In this document: piece by piece, positions 30,558 to 39,176 of the stretch | Layout of the letters: every line of letters begins with the position of its first letter | Position numbering within the stretch: the stretch's first letter is position 1 | Assembly (NCBI GenBank): GCA_021776025.1 | Contig: JAJFGR010000007.1 | Coordinates: forward strand, 310,001 to 374,000 | DNA from: Alphaproteobacteria bacterium | Lineage (GTDB): Bacteria > Pseudomonadota > Alphaproteobacteria > Micavibrionales > Micavibrionaceae | Direction of reading: 5' to 3' | Length of the DNA stretch: 64,000 nt | Notes under the pieces: model-generated | Told to the model about the DNA's origin: nothing | The model's database searches: none | What the model saw: only the letters and a program-made list of their open reading frames with translations | Program-made: the position numbers and the translations under genes

Positions 30558-31166
30558 ATGTCACAAGAAGCCAAAACAATTCTGGAGACCGAGTGGTCTT
30601 ATTGGATTGATACGGAAGAGTTGGAGCGCACATCGAATAAGATGTCTATTGCGCCGGATGAAGCTGCGCGCAAGCGTTTGGCACAACGGCTAGGCATTGT
30701 TTCGCTCGATTCACTGCAAGCCGATATTAAAATTTCACGGCAACCCGGAGAGGCAGCCTTTCATGTTAACGGGCATATTGATGCGAAATTGACGCAGGAA
30801 TGTGTGGTGACGCTTGAGCCTTTAGACGTGCATGTTGAGGATGATTTTGAGGCTTGGTTTGCGGACGGCGAGGCCGCGATTTCAATTGCCAAAGCCCGTC
30901 ATGAAAAACTGAATGAAAAAGGCCATGGGGAGCTTCCGGTGCTGGATGAGCGCGATGATCCTGAGCCGCTCATTGATGGCAAGCTTGATTTGGGTGAGCT
31001 GGTTACGCAATATTTATCGCTATCTGTTGATCCGTATCCGCATGCGGAAGGGGTGGAATTTGAAGAGATTGCGGAAGGTGTGGGCGATGAAGGGGAGGAT
31101 CTTATTAAAAACCCGTTTGCAGCCCTGAAAGACTGGAAAGACAGGCTTGGCAGCGGTGAAAATTGA
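30558..31166 (+). CDS. yceD: YceD/DUF177 family protein
   Basis: A 202-residue member of the family linked to 23S rRNA accumulation and ribosome assembly; it typically precedes rpmF. Central marks: VNGHIDAKLTQECVVTLEPL, then acidic FEAWFADGE, and a C-terminal KNPFAALKDWK. Start at 30558, eight bases after AAGGAG. Here it is parted from rpmF by an opposite-strand pentapeptide gene whose open frame runs into the end of yceD. Confidence 0.88.
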   Translation: MSQEAKTILETEWSYWIDTEELERTSNKMSIAPDEAARKRLAQRLGIVSLDSLQADIKISRQPGEAAFHVNGHIDAKLTQECVVTLEPLDVHVEDDFEAWFADGEAAISIAKARHEKLNEKGHGELPVLDERDDPEPLIDGKLDLGELVTQYLSLSVDPYPHAEGVEFEEIAEGVGDEGEDLIKNPFAALKDWKDRLGSGEN

Positions 31167-31783
31167 TCGTTTGCGTTGCCCCCTTGGTGGGGTTTTGGCC
31201 CAACTTCAAGTTTTTGGGTCCAGCCAAGTTTAACGTTTGAGTTAGCGTGATAAATTTGTGCAAGCATTGATGTTGAAATTTTTGCACCTCTTAAGTCGGC
31301 ACCATGAAAATCAGCATTATAGATACTTATGCCCCTTAGGTCGGCTTTTTTAAAATCGGCACCTATGAGATCCGCATTATTAAAGTTTGCGCCCTTTAAG
31401 CTTGCTCTAGAAAAATCTGTACAAGCACATTTTGCATTAGAAAAATTACTTTGTTGTAAGCCTACATTCTTAAATGAGGAGAAGGATAGATCTGTATCAC
31501 TAAGGTCTATTTTTTGAAGTTGAGCACCCTCAGGAAAATTGATGCCAGACAAGTATTTTTGGTCGGAATCTTTGTCTTTGTGTTTTTCTAGGTGTTTTTT
31601 TAGCTTGCTCCATTTTTCATGTTCGGCTGCGTCATCAAACTTTTTGTGAAAAGTGTCTTTTGCCTGTCTGACCAAGGCATTTTTAAGGGGAACGCCTATA
31701 ACAATAATGGGCGATAGAAGCGCTATGATGCCTGCAGTAGCGGCAATGTCTGCAAAATGATTGTTCTGCAAGGAGCCTCTCAT
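30899..31783 (-). CDS. Membrane-anchored pentapeptide-repeat protein
   Basis: A 294-residue open frame. One N-terminal membrane segment (about 11-33), a charged Lys/His-rich stretch (41-76), and about sixteen pentapeptide units (about 78-172) of the A(D/N)LxG form, for example GADFKKADLRG. Residues 206-294 lie antisense to yceD and are Ser/Pro rich, so the frame probably once ended earlier. Role unknown; pentapeptide proteins can mimic DNA or act as scaffolds. The gene breaks the usual yceD-rpmF neighbourhood and is AT-rich, so it is probably an insertion. Confidence 0.7.
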   Translation of the reverse strand: MRGSLQNNHFADIAATAGIIALLSPIIVIGVPLKNALVRQAKDTFHKKFDDAAEHEKWSKLKKHLEKHKDKDSDQKYLSGINFPEGAQLQKIDLSDTDLSFSSFKNVGLQQSNFSNAKCACTDFSRASLKGANFNNADLIGADFKKADLRGISIYNADFHGADLRGAKISTSMLAQIYHANSNVKLGWTQKLEVGPKPHQGGNANDQFSPLPSLSFQSFRAANGFLIRSSPSSPTPSAISSNSTPSACGYGSTDSDKYCVTSSPKSSLPSMSGSGSSRSSSTGSSPWPFSFSFS

Positions 31784-31886
31784 ATCAGTTCTTGTATGTA
31801 TTAAACCTACTACATTTACATATTTTTTACTAATTTTAGGGTTTCAAGTTGATTTTAGTGAGGTTTTTCAAATCGTAAGAATTTTC

Positions 31887-31915
31887 TTGCGCTGGGCCTT
31901 CGAATTCGTTACAAG
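31887..31915 (+). promoter_or_regulatory. Candidate promoter of rpmF
   Basis: TTGCGC (-35, 31887-31892) and TACAAG (-10, 31910-31915) are 17 bases apart, 35 bases before the rpmF start. The match is moderate. Confidence 0.35.
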
Positions 31916-31949
31916 ACGGGCCTGAATTGATTTTAGAGGATTAAGAACA

Positions 31950-32129
31950 ATGGCTGTTCCAAAGAGAAAAACATCGAAGTCCAAGCGCAATATGCGCCGC
32001 GCGCATGACGCGTTGCCTACGGAAAACTGGGTTGAGGACGCCAATACAGGCGAAGCTAAGCGTCGCCACCACATTGACCTTAAAACCGGGACTTACAAAG
32101 GTAAGCAAGTCATTGAGGCTCGCGACTAG
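31950..32129 (+). CDS. rpmF: 50S ribosomal protein L32
   Basis: A 59-residue ribosomal protein. It begins [20 protein letters not shown] and has the C-terminal [16 protein letters not shown], both typical. The zinc-binding cysteines of some L32 proteins are absent, as is normal in Proteobacteria. AGAGGA precedes the start. A strong terminator follows, so rpmF is probably transcribed mainly on its own. Confidence 0.95.
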   Translation: MAVPKRKTSKSKRNMRRAHDALPTENWVEDANTGEAKRRHHIDLKTGTYKGKQVIEARD

Positions 32130-32179
32130 ATCTTTAATGCTTTAGCGCTGGCTTTTGGCCGCAAATATTGTCAAAATTA

Positions 32180-32204
32180 AAAAGCCCTGTATTTCAGGGC
32201 TTTT
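32180..32204 (+). terminator. Rho-independent terminator after rpmF
   Basis: Perfect ten-base stem AAAAGCCCTG/CAGGGCTTTT with loop TATTT. Confidence 0.9.
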
Positions 32205-32237
32205 GCTTTATCAAAACATGAATAAGGACATATATCT

Positions 32238-33284
32238 GTGTCATCATCACCAGCTACAATAGCTCTCGACGCCATGGGCGGGGATAACGGTCCTGAAAGT
32301 GTGATTTCCGGGGCCGCGCTGGTGTTGAAAAAACACCCAAACCTACGGTTTCAGATTTTTGGCGATGAAGCTCGAATTTGGCCGTTTTTGGATAAATATC
32401 CTGAGCTAAAAGCTGTGAGCAGCGTTATTCATACCGATAAGATGATCCGCAGTGATGAGAAGCCTTCTGCAGCTTTGCGCTCTAGTAAAGGTAGCTCTAT
32501 GCGCATGGCGATTGAATCTGTGAAAGAGGGACATGCAATGGCTGTTGTTTCTGCTGGGAACACGGGCGCGTTGATGGCCTTGGCGAAAATGGTACTCAAG
32601 CCACTCGCCGGTATTCACCGCCCGGCGATCGCCAGTATTTTCCCAACTATGAAGGGAGAGACGATTGTGCTGGATCTGGGGGCTAATGTTTTAGTGGATG
32701 CTGAGAATCTTGTGCAATTTGCTGTTTTGGGCAGTATTTTTGCCAAGGTCCATATGAGCCTGTCTGTGCCAAGCATTGGTTTGCTCAATGTTGGTTCAGA
32801 AGATGTGAAGGGGCCGGACCATGTGCGCGGGGCGGCGGCAATTCTATCTGAAATTGATTTTCCTGGTCATTATCATGGATTTGTTGAAGGTGATGACATT
32901 ACCAAAGGTACCGTGGATGTCGTTGTAAGTGATGGTTACGCCGGGAATATTGCCCTGAAAGCGGCGGAAGGTGTTGGGAATCTGGCTGAGCATTTGTTTA
33001 AAAAACATATGTTGGGCGATCCTTTGGGGATTTTAGGCGCGATGATTGCATTTTTCTCCCTAAAACGTTTGAAAAAGAACATTGATCCACGGCGTTATAA
33101 CGGGGGGGTGTTTTTGGGATTAAACGGACTATGTGTTAAAAGCCATGGAGGCTGTGATGCTCTCGCATTTTCTTCGGCAGTCGGTTTAGCGGCAGAGCTT
33201 TGTGAGCAGAATTATATAGAGCGCGTGGCAAGGCATATTGAAAATCTTATGGAGCAGGAGTCGTTTCTGTCTCGGGATTTATAA
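32238..33284 (+). CDS. plsX: Phosphate acyltransferase PlsX
   Basis: Converts acyl-ACP to acyl-phosphate for phospholipid synthesis. 348 residues, GTG start at 32238. Marks: IALDAMGGDNGPESV at the N-terminus, SAGNTGALMALAKMVL, and LLNVGSEDVKGPD. The C-terminal DGYAGNIALKAAEG is intact. It is followed by fabH after four bases, the normal plsX-fabH pair. Confidence 0.96.
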   Translation: MSSSPATIALDAMGGDNGPESVISGAALVLKKHPNLRFQIFGDEARIWPFLDKYPELKAVSSVIHTDKMIRSDEKPSAALRSSKGSSMRMAIESVKEGHAMAVVSAGNTGALMALAKMVLKPLAGIHRPAIASIFPTMKGETIVLDLGANVLVDAENLVQFAVLGSIFAKVHMSLSVPSIGLLNVGSEDVKGPDHVRGAAAILSEIDFPGHYHGFVEGDDITKGTVDVVVSDGYAGNIALKAAEGVGNLAEHLFKKHMLGDPLGILGAMIAFFSLKRLKKNIDPRRYNGGVFLGLNGLCVKSHGGCDALAFSSAVGLAAELCEQNYIERVARHIENLMEQESFLSRDL

Positions 33285-33288
33285 AAAA

Positions 33289-34263
33289 ATGACAATAAAA
33301 TCAATTATTAAATCAACTGGTGCGTATCTTCCTGAGAAAATTCTAACGAATCAGGATCTTGAAAAGATGGTGGATACCACCGATGAATGGATTACCCAGC
33401 GTAGTGGGATTAAGCAGCGCCATATTGCTGCGGATGACGAAACGACGGCAGATATGGCTATTCATGCTGCGCGTCAGGCATTGGAGGGCTCAGGGCTTAA
33501 GCCTGAGGAAATTGATGGGGTGATTGTAGCCACAACGACGCCGGATCAAACGTTTCCGGCGGTGGCGGTGAAGGTGCAAGCGGCGCTTGGTTTGCCGGCT
33601 GGTATGGCGTTTGATTTGCAAGCGGTGTGCACGGGCTTTGTTTATGCTCTCAGTGTAGCCGACAACTTTATCAAAGCTGGGCAGGCCAAACGTATCATCG
33701 TGGTTGGCGCGGAGAAAATGTCTTCGATTGTTGATTGGAATGATCGCACTACTTGCGTGTTGTTTGCTGATGGAGCAGGGGCAGTAGTGCTTGAAGGGCA
33801 AGACAGCGGCAAGGATGTTTCGCCGCGCGGCATTCATTCAACGCATTTATATGCCAAAGGAGAGCAGCGTGATTTGCTTTATACCGATGGTGGTCCGTCG
33901 AGTACAGGGACGGCCGGGCATATTGTGATGCAAGGCCGGGAAGTATTTAAATATGCTGTGGCATATATGGCGGACGCCGTTAATGAAGCTTTGAAGGAAA
34001 ATAACGTGAGCGCAGACCAGGTTGACTGGCTCGTGCCGCATCAAGCCAATCTTCGAATTATTGAAGCTACAGCGAAAAAATTGAAGCTGTCTATGGATAA
34101 GGTTGTGGTTACGGTCGATCATCATGGGAATACCTCTGCGGCTTCTATTCCGCTTGCTCTGCATGAAGCGGTTAGTGATGGGCGAATCAAAGAAGGTGAT
34201 CTGCTTTTGCTTGAGGCTATGGGTGGTGGTCTGACATGGGGATCGGCGCTGGTTAGGTTTTAA
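33289..34263 (+). CDS. fabH: 3-oxoacyl-ACP synthase III
   Basis: Starts fatty acid chains by condensing acetyl-CoA with malonyl-ACP. 324 residues with the start placed four bases after plsX. Catalytic triad: Cys114 (AVCTGFVYAL), His251 (PHQANLRI) and Asn281 (HGNTSAAS). N-terminal TGAYLPEKILTNQDLEKMV is typical for the family. Confidence 0.96.
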   Translation: MTIKSIIKSTGAYLPEKILTNQDLEKMVDTTDEWITQRSGIKQRHIAADDETTADMAIHAARQALEGSGLKPEEIDGVIVATTTPDQTFPAVAVKVQAALGLPAGMAFDLQAVCTGFVYALSVADNFIKAGQAKRIIVVGAEKMSSIVDWNDRTTCVLFADGAGAVVLEGQDSGKDVSPRGIHSTHLYAKGEQRDLLYTDGGPSSTGTAGHIVMQGREVFKYAVAYMADAVNEALKENNVSADQVDWLVPHQANLRIIEATAKKLKLSMDKVVVTVDHHGNTSAASIPLALHEAVSDGRIKEGDLLLLEAMGGGLTWGSALVRF

Positions 34264-34322
34264 GTCTTTTCTCTAGTCCATTGATCCTGAATCATTTTTT
34301 GGGGTTAACTTCATGCTTTACA

Positions 34323-34351
34323 TTGACGCGGCGCTGCCGGGTGGTTAATCT
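34323..34351 (+). promoter_or_regulatory. Candidate promoter of ihfA
   Basis: TTGACG (34323-34328) and TAATCT (34346-34351) are 17 bases apart and lie 31 bases before the ihfA start, in a 119-base gap. Confidence 0.4.
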
Positions 34352-34382
34352 TAACCTATTCACAAATTGGGAGTAAAAACCG

Positions 34383-34709
34383 ATGGAAAGTCGTACAATT
34401 ACACGCGCTGATCTCGCGGAAGCGGTATATGAGCAAGTTGGCTTGTCACGCAATGAATCAGCAGATCTTGTTGAGGCCGTTCTTGATGAAGTTTCTGAAG
34501 CGCTGGTTAAAGGTGATAATGTTAAAATCTCATCCTTTGGCAGTTTTTCTGTTCGCGAAAAAGGTGAGCGTATTGGCCGCAATCCCAAAACAGGCGTTGA
34601 AGTGCCGATCTTACCCCGCAAAGTTTTGGTGTTTCGTGCATCGCATGTATTGAAAGACCGTATTAACGGTGGCTCTGGCGGCGGTGAAGCTTCTCATGGA
34701 GAGTTTTAA
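34383..34709 (+). CDS. ihfA: Integration host factor alpha subunit
   Basis: DNA-bending protein, forms a heterodimer with IhfB (not in this window). 108 residues. [19 protein letters not shown] at the start, the DNA-contact arm with [12 protein letters not shown] (Pro intercalation residue inside NPKTG), and a Gly-rich tail. Position after fabH and before a merR-type gene, separated from the latter by three bases, is the standard alphaproteobacterial order. Confidence 0.95.
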   Translation: MESRTITRADLAEAVYEQVGLSRNESADLVEAVLDEVSEALVKGDNVKISSFGSFSVREKGERIGRNPKTGVEVPILPRKVLVFRASHVLKDRINGGSGGGEASHGEF

Positions 34710-34712
34710 GAT

Positions 34713-35270
34713 ATGAACCAGCCTTATACCCAACCGGCCGACCAAATTATTGAAGAAGAGACGCAGGCAGAGAGCGTTGCTCATGAAGCCGCTGAGAAGA
34801 TTAGCGGACCATTGACTGGAAAGGACGTTCAGCCCGAGCCTGTAAAAAAGCCGAAGGTCCGTAAATCCGCTTCTGCTTTTAGAACAATTAGCGAAGTGGC
34901 CGATGTTTTGGATGTGCAGCAGCATGTGTTGCGGTTTTGGGAAACTAAATTCTCACAGATTCGTCCACTCAAACGTGGCGGTGGGCGCCGGTATTATCGC
35001 CCTGAAGACTTGGAATTACTGACAAAAATTCATCATTTGCTTTATACTGAAGGTTATACGATCAAAGGTGTGCAGAAGCTTTTGCGTGAAAAAGGCAAAG
35101 CGGCAGTGCTTCAGGAAAAACCTGCACCGCAAAACAACAACGAGCCTAAAGCTGCTGCTAAGAGTGTGCAGGGGCAGGTGAGTGTTGGTATGAGCACGAA
35201 ACAGCGCTCAGCCTTGCAGTCGATGCTGAGCGAGCTCAAAGAGTTGCGGGCGTTGATTAAGCCTGAATAG
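34713..35270 (+). CDS. MerR-family transcriptional regulator
   Basis: A 185-residue regulator. An acidic/charged N-terminal tail (about 1-50) precedes a MerR winged-helix domain (about 55-120): [22 protein letters not shown] and [17 protein letters not shown]. The C-terminus is Ala/Lys rich with a short coiled-coil, and no metal-binding cysteines are seen, so it is not a metal sensor. It is the regulator that follows ihfA in most Alphaproteobacteria; target not known. Confidence 0.88.
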   Translation: MNQPYTQPADQIIEEETQAESVAHEAAEKISGPLTGKDVQPEPVKKPKVRKSASAFRTISEVADVLDVQQHVLRFWETKFSQIRPLKRGGGRRYYRPEDLELLTKIHHLLYTEGYTIKGVQKLLREKGKAAVLQEKPAPQNNNEPKAAAKSVQGQVSVGMSTKQRSALQSMLSELKELRALIKPE

Positions 35271-35297
35271 TTGCTTTTAGACCCTAAACCTTATACA
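35271..35297 (+). promoter_or_regulatory. Candidate promoter of tRNA-Pro (and dusB)
   Basis: A TATACA -10 box at 35292-35297 lies 13 bases before the tRNA; TTGCTT at 35271-35276 is a possible -35 with a short 15-base spacer. The same TATACA box precedes tRNA-His. Confidence 0.35.
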
Positions 35298-35310
35298 TCA
35301 TCACCTAAAT

Positions 35311-35387
35311 CGGAATGTGGCGCAGTCTGGTAGCGCGTTCGCCTGGGGGGCGAAAGGTCGTGGGTTCGAGTCCCGCCATTCCGACCA
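35311..35387 (+). tRNA. tRNA-Pro (anticodon GGG)
   Basis: A full 77-base cloverleaf: acceptor CGGAATG/CATTCCG, anticodon loop CTGGGGG with anticodon GGG, T-loop GGTTCGAGTCC, discriminator A and an encoded CCA. The dusB start codon follows 16 bases after the CCA. Confidence 0.96.
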
Positions 35388-35403
35388 TTCTTTGGGTTTA
35401 GGT

Positions 35404-36390
35404 ATGAGCATATTCATTGGAAATATTGAAATTGAAGATCCGGTGTTTTTGGCGCCGATGTCCGGCATTTCTGATCTGCCGTTTCGCCGGATTGTGAAGC
35501 GCTATGGCGCTGGGCTGGTTTTTTCTGAGATGATTGCCAGCCGCGCAATGATCCAGCGTTCCCGTGAATCTTTGAAAATGAGCACGTCTTGTGATGGGGA
35601 GTTTCCTTTGGCCGTGCAGCTTGCGGGTTGTGAGCCGGAGGTTATGGCCGAAGCGGCGCGTATGAATGTGGAGCGGGGGGCTGCGATTATCGACATCAAT
35701 TTTGGCTGTCCGGTGAAGAAGATTGTCAATAAATTTTCCGGTTCTGCCTTGATGAAGGATGAAGAGTTGGCCGGCGCAATTATGGAGGCGACGGTTAAGG
35801 CTGTGGATGTACCGGTGACGGTTAAGATGCGTCTTGGCTGGGATTACGATTGTCTGAACGCGCCGGAACTGGCCAAACGTGCGCAGGACGCCGGGATTAA
35901 GATGGTGACTGTGCATGGGCGCACACGTAATCAGATGTATAAGGGCGCGGCGGATTGGGCGGCTATCGCTGCGGTGAAAGAGGCGATAGAGATTCCTGTG
36001 ATCGTTAATGGCGATATTATGGGACCGGAAGATGCGAAGGCGGCGCTAGAGGCCTCAGGCGCGGATGGTGTGATGATGGGGCGTGGGAGCCAAGGAAAGC
36101 CTTGGGCGCTGCGTGATACGATTGAGCATTTGAAGGGTGAGGCCATTCCAGCGCCGCCGAGTATGGGGGAGCTACACAGCCTTATCCGCGAACATTACGA
36201 TGCGATTTTGGAGTATTACGGGGAGCGCACAGGCGTGGCGCTCGCGCGGAAGCATCTGGCTTGGTATTGCGCGGGCATTCCTAATGCGGCGAGTTTTCGC
36301 AATGAAATCAACAAAATTGCTGATGCGAACGCAGTGAAACAGCGTCTTGATGAATTCTTTTTGGGTGAGACATATGCAATAGCAGCATGA
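35404..36390 (+). CDS. dusB: tRNA-dihydrouridine synthase B (NifR3 type)
   Basis: FMN enzyme that reduces uridines in the tRNA D-loop. 328 residues. N-terminal LAPMSGISDLPFRRIVKRYGAG, catalytic Cys in NFGCPVKKIVNK, and MVTVHGRTRNQMYKG, VIVNGDI, GVMMGRGSQGKPW. The start at 35404 is the first Met after the tRNA gene; a longer frame would read through the tRNA. Probably co-transcribed with tRNA-Pro. Confidence 0.93.
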   Translation: MSIFIGNIEIEDPVFLAPMSGISDLPFRRIVKRYGAGLVFSEMIASRAMIQRSRESLKMSTSCDGEFPLAVQLAGCEPEVMAEAARMNVERGAAIIDINFGCPVKKIVNKFSGSALMKDEELAGAIMEATVKAVDVPVTVKMRLGWDYDCLNAPELAKRAQDAGIKMVTVHGRTRNQMYKGAADWAAIAAVKEAIEIPVIVNGDIMGPEDAKAALEASGADGVMMGRGSQGKPWALRDTIEHLKGEAIPAPPSMGELHSLIREHYDAILEYYGERTGVALARKHLAWYCAGIPNAASFRNEINKIADANAVKQRLDEFFLGETYAIAA

Positions 36391-36393
36391 TGT

Positions 36394-36879
36394 TTATATT
36401 CTCATGCCGCAATTTCGGTGAGGTTGTCCGTCGTTAAGAAATCTAGCCTTAGTATCCATAGAAAATTCTATTTTGTTCCCTTTGGGAGGATATTGACGTC
36501 TTGCTTGTTTTGAAAGCTGTCTCATTTTTTTATTGAATTCGCCTAAGGGTGTCTCGCCGCCATTTAGATCGTCATAGGATTTGCCGTGCGTGATGTCTTG
36601 AAAAGCTTTATATGACGTTTGTAGAAATAGACGAATACGACTTTGAACATATGCTGGGTCTGTCTTCATTCTGTTATCTCGTTGAATTTTAGGGGCGATT
36701 TGAAGCTCAAAGGCGACGCCTCTTGGTGTGCAGTAGTGAAATGTTACGGCCAGAGGCTGTCCGTCGGGGGATAGGATAGGATCGTATGGTTGCGCTTCTT
36801 GGGCGACAGCAGCCGAAGAAGTGGATAACCCTGCTGCAAGGGTGAAGGCCAGTAGGAATTTTTTTACACGGTTTGACAT
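36394..36879 (-). CDS. Secreted protein of unknown function
   Basis: A 161-residue protein with a clear signal peptide, KKFLLAFTLAAGLSTSSAAVAQE, cleaved probably after AVA. The mature part is basic, with two cysteines (HYCTPRG and HRNCGMRI) that may form a disulfide. I do not recognise the family. It is convergent with dusB, three bases apart. The start at 36879 is chosen because the signal peptide begins there. Confidence 0.6.
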   Translation of the reverse strand: MSNRVKKFLLAFTLAAGLSTSSAAVAQEAQPYDPILSPDGQPLAVTFHYCTPRGVAFELQIAPKIQRDNRMKTDPAYVQSRIRLFLQTSYKAFQDITHGKSYDDLNGGETPLGEFNKKMRQLSKQARRQYPPKGNKIEFSMDTKARFLNDGQPHRNCGMRI

Positions 36880-37005
36880 ACTGATTTTTTTACAGAGGAT
36901 AGAATAGGTTTTCAATATATTTTTTATAGAAAATGTTTGTTTAGTGAAGTTAATGTACGGTATTAAGGTACCGCACTTTTATCCTCCTGTTTTTGTTTGT
37001 TTTTA

Positions 37006-37034
37006 TTGACACTGCGGTTCAATTCCTGCATAAC
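37006..37034 (+). promoter_or_regulatory. Promoter of rplM-rpsI
   Basis: A perfect TTGACA (37006-37011), 17-base spacer and CATAAC (37029-37034), 31 bases before the rplM start. Confidence 0.6.
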
Positions 37035-37065
37035 CAGCACACTTTTGAATTAAAGGAATAAGATT

Positions 37066-37530
37066 ATGAGCAAGACTACATCTGCAAAACCCGCAGAAGT
37101 TGTGAAGAAATGGATCATTGTTGATGCCGAAGACGTTGTATTGGGACGTTTGGCCAGCATTATCGCTCTTCGCCTTCGTGGGAAGCATAAGCCATCTTTC
37201 ACGCCACATGTTGATGATGGCGACAACGTAATCGTGATTAATGCCGAGAAGGTTCGCCTGACTGGTAATAAGCGCGATGGCGACATCTTTTACTGGCACA
37301 CAGGTTATCCTGGTGGGATTAAGCAACGTACAAAAGGCGAAATCCTTGAAGGCAAGCACCCTGAGCGTGTTGTCGAGAAAGCTGTGCAACGTATGTTGCC
37401 ACGCGGGCCGATGGGCTACCAAGTTTTCGGTAACCTGAAAGTTTACGCTGGCACGGAGCATCCACATGAGGCGCAGAAGCCTGAAGTGCTCGACGTTGCA
37501 TCTATGAACCCTAAGAATAAGAGAGGCTAA
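37066..37530 (+). CDS. rplM: 50S ribosomal protein L13
   Basis: 154 residues, the normal length. Marks: [39 protein letters not shown], and [31 protein letters not shown] precedes the start. Forms the usual two-gene unit with rpsI, five bases apart. Confidence 0.97.
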   Translation: MSKTTSAKPAEVVKKWIIVDAEDVVLGRLASIIALRLRGKHKPSFTPHVDDGDNVIVINAEKVRLTGNKRDGDIFYWHTGYPGGIKQRTKGEILEGKHPERVVEKAVQRMLPRGPMGYQVFGNLKVYAGTEHPHEAQKPEVLDVASMNPKNKRG

Positions 37531-37535
37531 TCACC

Positions 37536-38108
37536 ATGGCCAAAAAAGAAGATAAAACTGAGAACAAAGAAGAAGCCGTGAAGGATCTGAAAGATCTTGG
37601 CGCGGCTGTGAAAGCTGATGAAGCGAAGGCGGAAGCGCCTGCTGAGGAGGCCAAGGTTGCGGATGAAGCTCCTACTGAAGAAGCTGATGCGCCGATTGTT
37701 CGCGTTAAAACAGTTGATAAGCAAGGCCGTGCATACGGCACAGGTCGTCGGAAAGACGCGGTTGCCCGTGTTTGGATTAAGCCGGGTAGCGGTAAAGTGA
37801 CCGTGAATGGCCGTGATCAGGTTAAGTATTTTGCCCGTCAAACGCAGCGTCTTGTGCTGAATCAGCCATTTCTGATTGTAGATAGCGTTGGTAAATTCGA
37901 TGTGATTTGTACAGTGAAGGGCGGCGGTTTGTCTGGTCAAGCTGGTGCAGTTCGCCACGGTATTTCCCGCGCTCTTGAGAAATTCGAACCAGAAATGCGT
38001 CCCGCGCTGAAAAAGGCCGGCATGATGACACGTGATGCACGTATCGTTGAGCGTAAGAAGGTTGGTAAGCACAAAGCTCGTAGAACTAAGCAGTGGGCTA
38101 AGCGTTAA
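37536..38108 (+). CDS. rpsI: 30S ribosomal protein S9 with N-terminal extension
   Basis: 190 residues instead of about 130. The first 60 residues are a Lys/Glu/Ala-rich low-complexity extension; the S9 core follows ([21 protein letters not shown]) and ends with the canonical RRTKQWAKR. Long S9 extensions are known in Alphaproteobacteria but this one is highly acidic. No alternative start in the frame would shorten it cleanly. A strong terminator follows. Confidence 0.95.
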   Translation: MAKKEDKTENKEEAVKDLKDLGAAVKADEAKAEAPAEEAKVADEAPTEEADAPIVRVKTVDKQGRAYGTGRRKDAVARVWIKPGSGKVTVNGRDQVKYFARQTQRLVLNQPFLIVDSVGKFDVICTVKGGGLSGQAGAVRHGISRALEKFEPEMRPALKKAGMMTRDARIVERKKVGKHKARRTKQWAKR

Positions 38109-38152
38109 GAGCTTTTGCATTCTCCTCTACCAAAGAGAACAGCAAATAAAGA

Positions 38153-38180
38153 AACGCCTCGAGAGATCGGGGCGTTTTTT
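38153..38180 (+). terminator. Rho-independent terminator after rpsI
   Basis: Nine-base stem AACGCCTCG/CGGGGCGTT with one G-T pair, loop AGAGAT, followed by a T-run. Confidence 0.85.
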
Positions 38181-38185
38181 ATGCG

Positions 38186-39025
38186 TTAAATTGTAAATTT
38201 ATTAGTTTCCTGGCTTTGATGGTCGGTTTCAATAGTTGCAGGGCTTCTGGGAGATTTTGGTTGAGTGATGGTTTCCGCAGTAGAACCTGAGAGCAGTGTA
38301 ATGGCCTTTTGGCGGCCGCGTTTCAACGCGCTGAAAAGACTAGGATGATTGCTTTTTAAAAAGTCATAAGCTAGGATTTGTAGTGTTTCTATAAACTCCA
38401 GATCTGGTATTTCGGTTTTTAAACGCTCATAGTAAGGGCGTGTGTTAATAGGTGATAAAAGCCCAAGATGCGCAGATCTGAATTTTTTGTTTAGTGCATC
38501 TAGTTCAAAACGTCTATGTCCAAAAAGCCGTCCATCAGAGCCTGATGCAGCTGTGCTTAAGGTTGCCGTGGATTGATCCAATACTTGACGTTTTATGCTA
38601 TCAGCTGAGGCCGCTAGAGATGCTTTTGTTATCCCTATGTCTAAATAAGGTGTGTCCTTTGTTGCATTAGAAAAGACGCCTGTGAGTTTAACTGAATCAG
38701 AGCGAAGTGAAGCAGAAACTGTTATTATTCCGAGTTGATCATAAAAATATTTCTGTAGCCCAGATGGTAGATCTGTTTTTACTTCGGCTTCTGTGTTTGC
38801 TGGTAAAGAGTTGAGTAGTTTTTCAAGGAGCTCTTGGGCTTTTGCATCTTTAAGTCCGGCGAAGCGGATATCGTAGTCATTGATAGACTTATAGCCGGTT
38901 AAGGAGTCTCTAATAGCTCCGCCAAAGAGAACAGGAGAAGTCATCCCTCGGTTTTCTAAGTGCAGCAGAACATCCTGAAGCTTTTTAGGTAATGTTAGGT
39001 CTAAATTCTTATATTTATGCAACAT
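38186..39025 (-). CDS. Standalone nucleotidyltransferase-fold protein of unknown function
   Basis: 279 residues. The N-terminal part has the pol-beta superfamily pattern: GG at 35-36 (VLFGGAIRDSLTGY), Asp50 and Asp52 (NDYDIRF), and a third carboxylate Asp129 (YLDIGI). The GG-x2-RD spacing resembles the head domain of poly(A) polymerase/CCA-adding enzymes, but the C-terminal RNA-binding domains are absent. The C-terminal 40 residues are Ser/Thr/Pro rich. It could be a nucleotide- or protein-modifying transferase. AT-rich, convergent with rpsI where argC is often found. Confidence 0.65.
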   Translation of the reverse strand: MLHKYKNLDLTLPKKLQDVLLHLENRGMTSPVLFGGAIRDSLTGYKSINDYDIRFAGLKDAKAQELLEKLLNSLPANTEAEVKTDLPSGLQKYFYDQLGIITVSASLRSDSVKLTGVFSNATKDTPYLDIGITKASLAASADSIKRQVLDQSTATLSTAASGSDGRLFGHRRFELDALNKKFRSAHLGLLSPINTRPYYERLKTEIPDLEFIETLQILAYDFLKSNHPSLFSALKRGRQKAITLLSGSTAETITQPKSPRSPATIETDHQSQETNKFTI

Positions 39026-39176
39026 ATTATAATCCGGAGAGGATCTTAATATGTAAAAAATAAAAAGTCAAATATATAGCTTTAACCGTTTTTTGCCACC
39101 ACATGGCGGCGTGAGGCGTTTTTTTCTTGCTTTTGGGCAAAGATGCGTATATTTTCCAGAAAAATTTTGAGGTTTT

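Noticed and set aside
35317-35403. Longer dusB start inside the tRNA-Pro gene
   Set aside because: The extension is translation of the tRNA; the family N-terminus begins at 35404.
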